Positions 7,941-15,800 of a DNA stretch of 32,288 bases are shown here, one piece after another; the stretch's first letter is position 1, and the number at the start of each line of letters is the position of its first letter. This DNA is from Corynebacterium minutissimum. Its GTDB lineage: Bacteria; Actinomycetota; Actinomycetes; Mycobacteriales; Mycobacteriaceae. The notes under the pieces are model-generated. The model did not search any database. It was not told the DNA's origin and saw nothing but the letters and a program-made list of their open reading frames with translations. The stretch covers positions 1-32,288 of the forward strand of contig NZ_LAYQ01000027.1 of the NCBI RefSeq assembly GCF_000988205.1, written 5' to 3'. Position numbers and translations under genes: made by a program.

Positions 7941-9038
7941 TTACACAGCCTCGAGTGCGTTGACGACTTCCTCGTAGTAGTCGAGGAAGTTGGTCCCCTC
8001 CGGCGGGGTTTCACCAATCTCTACCACCGGGATGTTCTTATCCTCGGCGGCGGCGCGGATGCGCTTGGTCATGTCGGTTTCGGTCTGTGGGTTAAAGATG
8101 AGCAGGTCGATCTTGTCCTGCTTGATGTCCTCAAGGAAGCGGGCCAAATCGGCGGCGGTGGGCTCGCCCTCAGCGACGGTGGCCTTGCGGTAGCCCTCCG
8201 GGGTGGCGTCGGTGCTGTCGGTGTACTTGAAGATGTAGTCCGCGATGGGCTCGGTCTGCGCGTAGTTGCGCTGCGGGAGCTTCTCGATGCGTGCCTTCAG
8301 GCCCTCCACGCGCTCAACTAGCGGATCGGCCGTGGCCTTGGCTTCTGGGTTGGTCTCGTTAACGAGCGTGGCGACCTCCGTCGCCACCTTCTCGATGGCT
8401 GCGGCGTCGTACCACACGTGCTCGTTGCCATCGATGTTGGTGACCTGCTCGGGGTGCTCGGCTGCGATCTTCTTGGCCTCGTCCATGGTCACGGTGTCGC
8501 CTTCGTGAGCGTGGTCATGATCATGACCTTCTCCATGGTCATGGCCGTCATGACCATGCTCGTCATGGTTGTGCGCGTGTTCCTCGCCATGCTCATGGTC
8601 TCCATGATCGTGATCGCTATGGTCATGCGCGGTGAGCGGCAGGGCGTGAATGATCTGGTCCTGGTTCTTAACTGCCTGGTAGAGCCAGGCGTCGTAACCG
8701 CCGCCACCGGCGATGATGACGTCAGCCTCGTTGGCGCGGGCGATGTCCGCGGCGGTGGGCTCGAAGTGGTGTGGGTCCACGCTGTTACCGCTCACGATGG
8801 GGTGGACGTCGATGTTCACGTCGGTCTGCGCGGTGTCCACGACCGCCTGGGCCACATCAGCCCAGATGGAGGTCGAGGCGACGACCTGAATGGTCTCCTT
8901 GTCGGAACCGGCATCCGAGCCGCCATCGGCGTTATCGCCGCTGGAAGAACAGGCGGTGAGCGAGGCGGCGCCCAGGGTGGCTGCGAAGAGGAGAGCGGTG
9001 GGACGTCGGAAAGCACGGCGTGAGAGGGAAGTGGTCAT
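7941..9038 (-). CDS. znuA: Zinc ABC transporter substrate-binding lipoprotein (ZnuA family)
   Basis: Extracytoplasmic metal-capturing subunit, 365 residues from the ATG at 9038 (a further upstream ATG at 9074 lies inside the promoter). It has a basic N-terminus, hydrophobic core and lipobox LTAC with Cys30. Metal-site landmarks are DPHHFEP (His90/91), the EHVWYD histidine at 207, and C-terminal FNPQTETD. Between residues 138 and 179 lies a His/Asp-rich loop with about 17 histidines, a hallmark of zinc rather than manganese binding proteins, where the loop is thought to gather zinc. It is the first gene of the importer operon, from a strong promoter overlapped by Zur-like boxes. In C. glutamicum the syntenic cg2911-2913 genes are repressed by Zur. 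Confidence 0.93.
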   Translation of the reverse strand: MTTSLSRRAFRRPTALLFAATLGAASLTACSSSGDNADGGSDAGSDKETIQVVASTSIWADVAQAVVDTAQTDVNIDVHPIVSGNSVDPHHFEPTAADIARANEADVIIAGGGGYDAWLYQAVKNQDQIIHALPLTAHDHSDHDHGDHEHGEEHAHNHDEHGHDGHDHGEGHDHDHAHEGDTVTMDEAKKIAAEHPEQVTNIDGNEHVWYDAAAIEKVATEVATLVNETNPEAKATADPLVERVEGLKARIEKLPQRNYAQTEPIADYIFKYTDSTDATPEGYRKATVAEGEPTAADLARFLEDIKQDKIDLLIFNPQTETDMTKRIRAAAEDKNIPVVEIGETPPEGTNFLDYYEEVVNALEAV

Positions 9039-9045
9039 GTCCCTA

Positions 9046-9074
9046 TTTCTACGTTTAGTGAAAATTGTTGTCAA
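9046..9074 (-). promoter_or_regulatory. znuA promoter (-35/-10), apparently leaderless
   Basis: On the minus strand TTGACA (9074-9069) and TAGAAA (9051-9046) are separated by exactly 17 bases. The -10 ends 7 bases before the ATG at 9038, so the transcript probably begins at the start codon. This is the best -35/-10 pair in the window. Confidence 0.7.
9059..9073. promoter_or_regulatory. Candidate Zur box 1 at the znuA promoter
   Basis: TGAAAATTGTTGTCA matches the actinobacterial Zur consensus TGaaAATgaTTTTCA, as I recall it, at 12 of 15 positions. It covers the -35 and part of the spacer of the znuA promoter, where a zinc-loaded Zur dimer would block polymerase. Confidence 0.6.
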
Positions 9075-9075
9075 A

Positions 9076-9090
9076 TGATAATGAGTTGAA
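9076..9090. promoter_or_regulatory. Candidate Zur box 2 between znuA and ipsA
   Basis: TGATAATGAGTTGAA shares 11 of 15 positions with the same consensus, with the left half TGATAATGA very good. It lies 17 bases from box 1, centre to centre, and just upstream of the -10 box of the divergent LacI-type gene, so zinc status could also touch that promoter. Confidence 0.4.
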
Positions 9091-9096
9091 AACGGG

Positions 9097-9102
9097 TAAT
9101 GT
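9097..9102 (+). promoter_or_regulatory. Candidate -10 box for leaderless ipsA transcript
   Basis: TAATGT ends 7 bases before the ATG at 9110, and no ribosome-binding site is present before that codon. No -35 at a normal distance is visible. Confidence 0.4.
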
Positions 9103-9109
9103 TGCCGTC

Positions 9110-10195
9110 ATGTCCAAACGCAGCACGACGCTGGCCTCCCTAGCGGCCGAACTTGGGGTTTCGCCCACCACGGTGTCCAACGCGTACAACCGGCCGGACC
9201 AGCTGGCGCCTGCCACCCGCGAGCGGATCCTCGCCGCCGCGGCTGAGCGTGGATACACAGGCCCGGATCCCACCGCACGCAGCTTGCGCACGCGCCGCCA
9301 AGGTTCACTGGGTGTTCTGCTCACCGAGCACCTGTCCTATGCCTTCGAGGACATGGCCTCGGTGGATTTCCTCGCCGGCATGGCGGAGGCCTCGGCGGGG
9401 GCGAGCACGACGTTGACTCTCATCCCTGCCGGGCCGGATACCGCCGGCGCGCCCAACGACGCCCAGGCAGCGCAGCTCGTAGGTTCGGCTGCCGTCGACG
9501 GTTTCGTGGTCTATTCCGTGGCAGCGGGAGATGCTTACCTCGACGCCGTGCAGCGCCGTGGCCTGCCGGTGGTGGTGTGTGACCAGCCCACGGATTCCGG
9601 CCTGCCCTTCGTGGGCATCGATGACCGCGCCGCGATTGCCCCGGCGGCGCAGGCGCTTGTCGACGCCTCCCATACCCGCATCGGTATCCTTGCCATCCGC
9701 CTACACCGCGAGCGCCTCGACGGCGAAGTGACGGCCGCACAACTGGCCGCGGCGGATATGCACGTGCAGCGCTCCCGCGTGCTGGGTGCGCTCGATGTTT
9801 TTGCAGACGCGGGACTCGATCCTGCAGACATCCCCGTGGTGACGCGACACATCAACGATTCGCGTACGGCTTACGCGGCCGCGGAGGAGCTGCTGACTAA
9901 GTACCCGGATCTCACCGCGGTGTTGTGCACGACGGATTCGATGGCGCTCGGCGTAATGGCTTATGCACGCGATCATGGAATCGTGGTTCCCGAGCAGCTT
10001 TCCGTCACCGGTTTCGATGGCATCGCGCCGGCCCTGGCGCTGGGCCTGAGCACCGTCGTGCAGCCGAACAAGGAAAAGGGGGCGGCGGCGGGGCGCATGC
10101 TGGCCAGCCTCATCGAGGGGCGCGGCGAGGTGCCGCGCGTGTTGTTGGAGACCACCTTCCGCCCGGGGCGCACCGTGGCGCCGGTCGGGGCTTAA
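9110..10195 (+). CDS. ipsA: LacI-family transcriptional regulator, probable IpsA orthologue
   Basis: A 361-residue LacI-type regulator. The N-terminal helix-turn-helix reads TLASLAAELGVSPTTVSNAYN, followed by the hinge ARSLRTRRQGSLGVLL and a periplasmic-binding-like sensor domain (GLPVVVCDQP, DDRAAI, TGFDGIAPAL). In C. glutamicum the LacI gene between otsB and the zinc importer is ipsA (cg2910), which responds to myo-inositol and activates inositol phosphate synthase for inositol-derived lipids. The same neighbours on both sides here make orthology likely; the ligand itself cannot be read from sequence. The start at 9110 (MSKRSTTLAS) rather than 9065 avoids the znuA promoter. The 3' end overlaps convergent otsB by 4 bases. 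Confidence 0.85.
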   Translation: MSKRSTTLASLAAELGVSPTTVSNAYNRPDQLAPATRERILAAAAERGYTGPDPTARSLRTRRQGSLGVLLTEHLSYAFEDMASVDFLAGMAEASAGASTTLTLIPAGPDTAGAPNDAQAAQLVGSAAVDGFVVYSVAAGDAYLDAVQRRGLPVVVCDQPTDSGLPFVGIDDRAAIAPAAQALVDASHTRIGILAIRLHRERLDGEVTAAQLAAADMHVQRSRVLGALDVFADAGLDPADIPVVTRHINDSRTAYAAAEELLTKYPDLTAVLCTTDSMALGVMAYARDHGIVVPEQLSVTGFDGIAPALALGLSTVVQPNKEKGAAAGRMLASLIEGRGEVPRVLLETTFRPGRTVAPVGA

Positions 10196-10935
10196 GAGCT
10201 GTGCTGCGCGCGAGCGGCGGCGAGTTCTTCGAGGAACTCTGTCACCGCCGCGATATCGGGCACGCGCAGCGCCGCCTGCGTTGCGCCCTCACCAACCTTG
10301 ACGCCGAGGTCCGGCGGCTGATTGAGCGCGGCGAAGCCGTCCTCGTCGGTGGCGTCATCCCCTAAAAAGACCACTGCCGTGGCCCCGACGCGGTGGCGGA
10401 GCTTGTCAATCCACGTGCCTTTCGTGGCCTGCGTTGCGGAGAACTCGACGACGCACTTGCCCGCAGTCTTGGGGAAGCCATCGGCGCTTAAAGCCACGCC
10501 TTCTGCATAGGCTGCGGCCGCGGCGTCCGGGTCCTGCAATTCCAGTGCGCGCAGGTGCAGCACGCGCTGGAAGGGTTTAACCTCCAGTTCCGCGCCGGGG
10601 TGGCGGGCGATGATCTCCTTGATTTCTTCTTCCTTCTTGGCCAAGTGGGCTTCCATTTCCGGGGTGAGCGCGGATTCTTCCCACGAGGATTCGGCCCCAT
10701 GCGAGCCACCAAAAAGCACCGGCTCACGCAGCGGGCATACTCGCATCAGGCCATCGAGGTGGCGCCCAGAGAGCACTGCCGCGGTGGTGTTAGGTAGCTG
10801 CGCCAAGGCAGCGAGAGCATCCAGCGAGCGCTGCTCCGGGCGCACCGCGTAGGCGTTGCGCGCGAAGCCGGCCAAGGTGCCATCGAAGTCGGACACAACT
10901 GCCAAGTGTTCGGCGGAGGCGAGAGCATCAATCAT
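10192..10935 (-). CDS. otsB: Trehalose-6-phosphate phosphatase
   Basis: HAD-superfamily phosphatase that removes phosphate from trehalose 6-phosphate, the second step of OtsAB trehalose synthesis. Motif I DFDGTLAG carries the nucleophile Asp and the acid/base Asp; motif II is LSGR; motif III is the lysine of TKGTWIDKL; motif IV is GDDATDEDGF. At 247 residues it is a single-domain enzyme of normal size. ATG at 10935 (MIDALASAEH) is chosen; a GTG three codons upstream is also possible. TAGGGT ends 7 bases before this ATG, so it may have its own leaderless transcript, although it also lies 30 bases after the lipoprotein gene in the otsA cluster. Confidence 0.95.
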   Translation of the reverse strand: MIDALASAEHLAVVSDFDGTLAGFARNAYAVRPEQRSLDALAALAQLPNTTAAVLSGRHLDGLMRVCPLREPVLFGGSHGAESSWEESALTPEMEAHLAKKEEEIKEIIARHPGAELEVKPFQRVLHLRALELQDPDAAAAAYAEGVALSADGFPKTAGKCVVEFSATQATKGTWIDKLRHRVGATAVVFLGDDATDEDGFAALNQPPDLGVKVGEGATQAALRVPDIAAVTEFLEELAAARAQHSS

Positions 10936-10965
10936 GCTCCCCACCCTAGCGCTGAAACTTCGGAG

Positions 10966-11475
10966 CTATAGCGCGGCCATGCGGATAATCGGTGAATCCA
11001 CCTTGTCGGTGCGCAGCGTCAACACGAGTTGGTTGTTGGGGTTAAGCGCAAAGTCGAACTCATGGCCTTCGGCGATGAGGTTGCGCATCAGCGAATCAGC
11101 CCATTGCATTGAGCCCTCGCAGTCGCCGCTTCGCGGTGGGCTTTCATAGGTGGCTTTCTCCACCCGCATGATATCGCCCTCCCAGATCGTGGAGGTTTTG
11201 TCATCCTTGTGGAAGGACACCTCAGCGGTAAACGGTACGCAGCCAGTTGAGCCCACCGCGGTGTGCTCACCGAAGCTCATATGGGGCACGTGTGCAGTAT
11301 CGGCAGGGAGGGAGGAAGGAGCGTCCGGTGAGGTGTAGAGGTTGATGACCTGCCAATCCTTGCCCACGATGCGGTCATCGCCGCGCGGGGCAGGTTCCTC
11401 CTCAGCGGAGCTGCATCCAGCTAGGCCAAGCGCAAGCAGCACAGTACTGAGCACAGCGGTGAGCCGGCGCCGCAT
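10966..11475 (-). CDS. Small lipoprotein of unknown function in the ots cluster
   Basis: A 169-residue predicted lipoprotein beginning MRRRLTAVLSTVLLALGLAGC, so the lipobox is LAGC with Cys21. The ATG at 11475 was chosen because AGGAGG stands 7 bases upstream; another ATG one codon earlier is too close to it. The start overlaps the last base of the otsA stop, indicating coupling. The mature region includes GSTGCVPFTAEVSF followed by strands and ends LVLTLRTDKV, slightly reminiscent of META/DUF306 domains, but this is a weak resemblance. A lipoprotein gene also lies between otsA and otsB in C. glutamicum, so the position is conserved. No function can be stated; an envelope role near trehalose-lipid metabolism would be guesswork. 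Confidence 0.8.
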   Translation of the reverse strand: MRRRLTAVLSTVLLALGLAGCSSAEEEPAPRGDDRIVGKDWQVINLYTSPDAPSSLPADTAHVPHMSFGEHTAVGSTGCVPFTAEVSFHKDDKTSTIWEGDIMRVEKATYESPPRSGDCEGSMQWADSLMRNLIAEGHEFDFALNPNNQLVLTLRTDKVDSPIIRMAAL

Positions 11476-12896
11476 CATGCTTCCTCCTGGTCCAAAGCGC
11501 CGAGGAAGGACTGCGACCACAGCGCGATATCGTGCTGACACACCTGCTCGTTCATAGCAATCATGCGCTCGCGCATGGTCTCGGGGAATTCCTCCAGTGC
11601 TTTGACCGCGGAGAGTAGGGCGCGCTTGATGGATTCGATGTCGAAGGGGTTGCACAGGTTGGCTTGGGTAAGCTCTGCTGCCGCGCCCGCAAACTCGGAG
11701 AGCACGAGTGCACCTGTGCCGTCGCCGTGGGAGGCCACGTATTCCTTGGCCACTAGGTTCATGCCGTCCTTAAATGGCGTGACCAGCATGATGTCCGCGA
11801 GCCGGTAATAACGCCGCAGGACGTCCTTCGGTACGGAACTGTGCTGGTAATGCACCACCGGCGCGCCGAGGCGCCCAAAGCGGCCATTGATGCGGCCCAC
11901 GGCCTCCTCCACCTTTGAACGCGTGGCGCGGTAATGGTCGATGCGTTCGCGCGAAGGAGTAGCCAGCTGGACGAAGGTTACCTCGTGTGGGTCCAGCGCA
12001 CCGGTCTCGAGGAGCTCCTCGAAGGCGGTGAGGCGCTGCAGGATCCCCTTCGTGTAATCCAGGCGGTCCACACCCAAAATGACGTGCTTGGGGTTCCCCA
12101 GCTCAGCGCGCAGCTGGGCGACGTCCCCCGCATCGCCACCGTCAGCGAATTCACCCGCCGCAATGGAAATGGGGAAAGCGCCTACCCCGACAGAATGCCC
12201 GCTACCGGTCACGATGCGAGCGGTGACCGCGCGGGTGCTGACCTCCCCTTCTACGTCCAGCCCTTGGGTGCGGGCCAGCTCCAAGAAATTGCGGGCGTTG
12301 GATTCGAGGTGGAAGCCGATCAGGTTGGCGTCGAGAAGCCCCCGCACCAACTCCTCACGCCACGGCAACTGGCGGAAGAGATCCGGGGAGGGGAAGGGAA
12401 TGTGCAGGAAGAATCCAATGGTGAGGTCGGGGCGTAGCTGGCGCAGGATGCCGGGGACGAGCTGGAGCTGATAGTCCTGTACCCACACCGTGGCATTCTC
12501 TGCGGCGACGGCTGCTACCTCGTTGGCAAAACGCAGGTTGACCTCGCGGTAGGCATCCCACCAGTCGCGGTTGTAGACGGGGGTGACGATGAGGTCGTGG
12601 TAGAGCGGCCACAGGGTGGCGTTGGAAAAGCCCTCATAGAAGGCCTCAAAATCCTCCTGTGTCAGGCGCACCGGGTGAAGGAGGACACCGTTATCCGTGG
12701 TGAAGGGCTCGGGAGCTTCGTCGGCTACGCCCGGCCATCCCACCCAGCAGCCCTGGTGTTCTTCCAAGACCGGGGAGAGCGCGGTGACGAGGCCGCCGGG
12801 GGATGCCTTCCACTCGCGGGTGCCATCGGCGGCGGTCTCGAGGTCCACCGGCAGGCGATTGGCAACGACGACGAAGCTATTGGTGCGCCCGGACAT
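11475..12896 (-). CDS. otsA: Alpha,alpha-trehalose-phosphate synthase (GT20)
   Basis: Glycosyltransferase that joins UDP-glucose (or another NDP-glucose) to glucose 6-phosphate, giving trehalose 6-phosphate. The N-terminal acceptor loop VVVANRLPVD and SPGGLVTAL, the middle VWVQDYQLQLVPGILRQ and FFLHIPFPS, and the nucleotide-sugar site VDRLDYTKGI followed later by DGMNLVAKEY are all present and in order. At 473 residues it is full length. Its ATG lies 2 bases after the stop of the lysine-rich protein gene, with AAGG inside that gene as ribosome site, so the two are surely co-transcribed. Trehalose serves as an osmoprotectant and as the sugar of mycolate glycolipids in corynebacteria. Confidence 0.96.
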   Translation of the reverse strand: MSGRTNSFVVVANRLPVDLETAADGTREWKASPGGLVTALSPVLEEHQGCWVGWPGVADEAPEPFTTDNGVLLHPVRLTQEDFEAFYEGFSNATLWPLYHDLIVTPVYNRDWWDAYREVNLRFANEVAAVAAENATVWVQDYQLQLVPGILRQLRPDLTIGFFLHIPFPSPDLFRQLPWREELVRGLLDANLIGFHLESNARNFLELARTQGLDVEGEVSTRAVTARIVTGSGHSVGVGAFPISIAAGEFADGGDAGDVAQLRAELGNPKHVILGVDRLDYTKGILQRLTAFEELLETGALDPHEVTFVQLATPSRERIDHYRATRSKVEEAVGRINGRFGRLGAPVVHYQHSSVPKDVLRRYYRLADIMLVTPFKDGMNLVAKEYVASHGDGTGALVLSEFAGAAAELTQANLCNPFDIESIKRALLSAVKALEEFPETMRERMIAMNEQVCQHDIALWSQSFLGALDQEEA

Positions 12897-12898
12897 AG

Positions 12899-13246
12899 CT
12901 AGGCCTTCTTTGCGGCCTTTTTAGTTGCCTTCTTCGTGGCCTTCTTAGTTGTCTTCTTGGTGGCTTTCTTCGTGGCCTTCTTAGTCGTCTTCTTCGTGGA
13001 TTTCTTAGAAGCCTTCTTCGTGGCCTTCTTGCTGCTCTTCTTGGGGGCAGCATCGGCTTGCTCGGCCAGCACCTTGCGGTGGACCAAGCCTTCTGGCTCG
13101 ACGCCCAGCATCGACATGAGGGTCACGCCGTCGAGGAAATCCTCCGCATAGGTGGCGACAACGCGGCGCGCGGAGCGGGCGGTCTCCTCCTCTACTGCGT
13201 GAGTCTGGTCAGCCGCGGGCTGGGTATCTGTGACCTTTGGTGGCAC
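12899..13246 (-). CDS. Lysine/alanine-rich histone H1-like protein
   Basis: A 115-residue protein in two parts. Residues 1-66 are a mixed-charge N-terminal part (ARSARRVVATYAEDFLDGVTLMSMLGVEPEGLVHRKVL, quoted in fragments: ARSARRVVATYAEDF, then LMSMLGVEPEGLV). From about residue 69 the rest is a tandem array of KKATKKA/KKTTKKA-type repeats, like the tails of histone H1 and of mycobacterial HupB. Such tails bind DNA or other polyanions without sequence preference. The GTG start at 13246 has AGGAGG 5 bases upstream. The gene opens the otsA transcript. Role is inferred from composition: a nucleoid or polyanion-binding protein. I do not recognise the N-terminal domain. Confidence 0.75.
   Translation of the reverse strand: MPPKVTDTQPAADQTHAVEEETARSARRVVATYAEDFLDGVTLMSMLGVEPEGLVHRKVLAEQADAAPKKSSKKATKKASKKSTKKTTKKATKKATKKTTKKATKKATKKAAKKA
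12905..13040 (-). repeat. In-gene tandem repeat coding for KKATKKA units
   Basis: Units of about 12-24 bases built on the plus-strand pattern GTGGCCTTCTTAGT(T/C)GTCTTCTT recur across the 3' part of the lysine-rich gene. Such arrays are prone to gain or loss of units, so tail length may vary between strains. Confidence 0.65.
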
Positions 13247-13268
13247 GGAGTCCTCCTGGGATGAAGTA

Positions 13269-13294
13269 TGAAAGCTTTCAGACCGGCTATTCTA
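13269..13294 (-). promoter_or_regulatory. Probable promoter of the histone-like/otsA operon with a 12-bp palindrome
   Basis: On the minus strand TAGAAT (13294-13289) is a good -10, placing the transcript start near 13282 and giving a leader of about 36 bases. The perfect palindrome TGAAAGCTTTCA (13269-13280) lies just after the expected start and before AGGAGG. It could be an operator or a small leader hairpin. Confidence 0.4.
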
Positions 13295-13296
13295 CG

Positions 13297-14997
13297 CTAT
13301 TGCGACTTCGTTGGGGCGCTCGGGTCATCTTTGCCGGGCACCGTGTAGGTGGGGCGCTGCGCCGGAAATTGCGTGGTAACGGGCCACATGTCCGTGATGG
13401 CATCGCCCTGCTGGAAGCGCGCCTGCTGTGCGGGCGTCGGTGGTTTGGGCCCATATTGCGGCGGCGGGGCCGGCAGATTGTGGCGCGGGGCGAAGGGAGA
13501 CAGGGGCACGCGCGGGATACGGGCGCGCTGCGCCAGGCGGGTGGCGCGCGCGAAGGAGAACGTGCCCAGGCGCTTGAAGGCGGTGTAGGGGCGGAAGTAC
13601 TGCGGGCGGCGCAGGCGGCGGGCGACTCGCTCGCCGAAGACCACGCCGGCGGCAAGTGCACCGGCGATGGCGAGGGCGCTGGCCAGGTTGGTCAGGCCGG
13701 TGATGAGCTGCTCGTTGAGCATGGCGTACATGCCGCGGTACAACGTCAGGCCTGGAAGCATGGGCGTATAGCCCACGATCATGGTGATGAGTGGCGGCAT
13801 CATGTAGCGACGGGAGAGCAGGCCGCCGGCCAAGCCCACCGCTGCGGCAGAAATGCCCGAGGCAATGACGGCCCCGACGCCCAAGAAGACGACGAGGAAG
13901 TAGTAGAACACCATACCGGCGGCGGCCGTGAGACCGGAGATGGTGACCTCGGACCAGGAGGCTCCCAGCGCCAGTGCGAAGGCGGCGGAGCCGATGCCGC
14001 CGCACAGTACGAGCAGTGGGATTTGGTGATAGACGGGCGGGGCGAGCGTGGCTAGTGGGGGAAGGCTAAAGCCCAACCACGACGCCACCTGGATACCCAG
14101 GCCCACGCCGGCGATGATGGCGCCGGTGGACATGAGAGCCTCAAAGAACTTCGCGGACGAGGTCACGGGTGCGCGGGTGATGCCGTCCACGAGGCACTGT
14201 ACGAGCGTTAGTCCCGCCACCAGCACGACGATGCCGGAACCGATGATTTGGGAGGGCAGCATCTGGATGCCAAATCGCGCGAAAACGTTGTAGAGGATGG
14301 CCGCGGGAATGACGGCAAGCAGGCCGCCGACCAGGTTCTGATAGAACGGCGGCAGCCGGTAGCCGGCGAGGAACATATTCGTGCCCATGATGAGTGCCGA
14401 AATGAGGAAGGTGACAACACCGACGAGAAGGTCACCGCCCAGCATCACGGCGATGAATCCACCCATGGCACCCCACGCGCTGACGATGGTGGTCTTGGAA
14501 TAGGGGTTCTTCATCGCATCGATGTCATCCAAGATCTTCTCCGCCATTGCCGGTGGCGTAGCACCGGAATGGATGGAACGGATGAGCCTGTCAACGGCGG
14601 ATAGTTTGGTGAAATCCACGGCGATGCTCGGCGCCACGCGGAAGACGTGGAGGTTGTGCCGATCCGGCCCTGTGCCGATGGCGGTGTGGATAGTGATGGT
14701 GTTCATCAGGATCGACACGTGGCAGTAGTGCAGGCCATAGGAGGATGCGACGAGGTGAATCTGTGCCTGCACGTCGGTATTGGCTGAGCCCGCTGCAATC
14801 AGGATTTCGCCGACGCGCGCGGCGATCTCCATGACGCCGGTGACCTGGGCCGGATCGGTGAGATCGACTGGGGCGAGCGGGGAGGGCGGCGGTGCGGCCT
14901 TAGCGGCGTCAATGGTGGCGACCGGAGCCGACCGGTACAGCAGGCGCTGGCGCAAGGAAGAAAGAACAGACACGGAAAAGAAAGACCTCAACAACAC
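13297..14997 (-). CDS. thrE: Threonine/serine exporter ThrE
   Basis: Membrane exporter of L-threonine and L-serine driven by the proton gradient. The N-terminal region DAAKAAPPPSPLAPVDLTD is nearly identical to C. glutamicum ThrE, and VDRLIRSI-SGATPPAMAEKILD, PSQIIGSGIVVLVAGLTLVQ and PPLI-MIVGYTPMLPGL-LYRGMYA-LN follow as in that protein. A soluble N-terminal domain of about 160 residues is followed by some ten hydrophobic segments and a proline-rich cytoplasmic tail. The 566-residue length is somewhat longer than the C. glutamicum protein, mostly in the tail. The start is uncertain: GTG 14997 is listed, but GTG 14973 (MSVLSSLRQRL), with GAGG 12 bases upstream, aligns better with the C. glutamicum N-terminus. 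Confidence 0.93.
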   Translation of the reverse strand: MLLRSFFSVSVLSSLRQRLLYRSAPVATIDAAKAAPPPSPLAPVDLTDPAQVTGVMEIAARVGEILIAAGSANTDVQAQIHLVASSYGLHYCHVSILMNTITIHTAIGTGPDRHNLHVFRVAPSIAVDFTKLSAVDRLIRSIHSGATPPAMAEKILDDIDAMKNPYSKTTIVSAWGAMGGFIAVMLGGDLLVGVVTFLISALIMGTNMFLAGYRLPPFYQNLVGGLLAVIPAAILYNVFARFGIQMLPSQIIGSGIVVLVAGLTLVQCLVDGITRAPVTSSAKFFEALMSTGAIIAGVGLGIQVASWLGFSLPPLATLAPPVYHQIPLLVLCGGIGSAAFALALGASWSEVTISGLTAAAGMVFYYFLVVFLGVGAVIASGISAAAVGLAGGLLSRRYMMPPLITMIVGYTPMLPGLTLYRGMYAMLNEQLITGLTNLASALAIAGALAAGVVFGERVARRLRRPQYFRPYTAFKRLGTFSFARATRLAQRARIPRVPLSPFAPRHNLPAPPPQYGPKPPTPAQQARFQQGDAITDMWPVTTQFPAQRPTYTVPGKDDPSAPTKSQ

Positions 14998-15159
14998 TTC
15001 TGGGTTCGGTAAGTCAGCACTTTAGTAACTGCCGCGGATTTATGCACCTGCCAGTGCTTTTCGGGCCCCTGACGGCCGCTTTTTCGCAGTGCAACCACCC
15101 TGGCTTTCCGTCCATGGGGTGGGCTCAGGTACGATTCCCCATAGCGGATGAGCCGCGGT

Positions 15160-15232
15160 GCTGGAGTGGCGCAATCGGTAGCGCAACGGTCTTGTAAACC
15201 GTAGGTTGCGAGTTCAAGTCTCGTCTCCAGCT
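15160..15232 (+). tRNA. tRNA-Thr (anticodon TGT)
   Basis: A complete 73-base cloverleaf can be folded: acceptor GCTGGAG with CTCCAGC, D stem GCGC/GCGC, anticodon stem ACGGT/ACCGT around the loop CTTGTAA (anticodon TGT, reading ACA threonine codons), and T arm GCGAG-TTCAAGT-CTCGT. The discriminator base is T and no CCA is encoded. The five-base variable loop is AGGTT. It sits between the divergently pointing thrE and the convergent tetR gene, followed by a strong terminator. Confidence 0.97.
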
Positions 15233-15234
15233 CA

Positions 15235-15267
15235 AAAGGGCCTTTTTCAAGGCCCTTTCTCTCTTTT
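15235..15267 (+). terminator. Bidirectional intrinsic terminator of tRNA-Thr and tetR
   Basis: AAAGGGCCTT (15235-15244) pairs perfectly with AAGGCCCTTT (15249-15258) around a TTTC loop, and CTCTCTTTT follows. On the minus strand the stem ends in TTTT, so it can also stop the tetR transcript. Confidence 0.85.
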
Positions 15268-15272
15268 AGGGC

Positions 15273-15800
15273 CTATTCGGCGAGGTGGCCCAAGGCGACG
15301 TCGATAAGCGCGCGGCGCCTTTGCGGCGGCAGGGGGCGGTCGGTGAGGTGATCGTGGACCCACAGGCCGTCGGCGATGATCGAGGCCAGCACGACGGATT
15401 CATCCTCCGAGACAGGATCGGGGAGCCAGCGCCTGTCGACGTCCCTCCACACCTTCTGGAAGTCCGGATGGGACTGTGAGTGGATGGACATGAGCAATTC
15501 AATGAGCGGGTCATTCTTTCCCATGGACTCCAGCGCGGCACGGTAGCGCTGGCGTGGGCTCAGCTGGTCTGCCGTCTTGCCGTCGGAGAGACCGACGAGC
15601 TCTTCCTCCCAGCGCTCCGCGCAGAGCTTGTGGCAGTCAATGAGCAGCTCGTGGCGGGTGGGGAAGTGGTAGATGAGCCCAGACTTACTCATACCCGTTG
15701 CGGTGGCCAAGGAATCGTAGGTCAGTGCGTGGACGCCATCCTCTTCGATGATGGCGAGCGCCTTTTCGAGCGCCTCGACCTTTTTACTAACGCGTGGCAT
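15273..15800 (-). CDS. TetR-family repressor of the adjacent drug exporter
   Basis: A 175-residue TetR-type protein. The DNA-binding domain fills residues 6-52, with the helix-turn-helix around TYDSLATATGMSKSGLIYHFPTRHELL; the rest is a helical ligand-binding domain. The ATG at 15800 follows AGGAGG by 5 bases; the longer frame from 15854 is an in-gene extension into the exporter. The start overlaps the 3' end of the exporter gene by 14 bases, so both proteins are made from one mRNA. The likely target is the AACG-GT-CGTT dyad in the exporter promoter, giving simple autoregulation relieved by a drug-like ligand. The ligand is unknown. Confidence 0.9.
   Translation of the reverse strand: MPRVSKKVEALEKALAIIEEDGVHALTYDSLATATGMSKSGLIYHFPTRHELLIDCHKLCAERWEEELVGLSDGKTADQLSPRQRYRAALESMGKNDPLIELLMSIHSQSHPDFQKVWRDVDRRWLPDPVSEDESVVLASIIADGLWVHDHLTDRPLPPQRRRALIDVALGHLAE

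Noticed and set aside
12905..13040. Short spaced repeats resembling a CRISPR-like array
   Set aside because: The units are contiguous, in frame and code for KKATKKA; there are no unique spacers and no cas genes.
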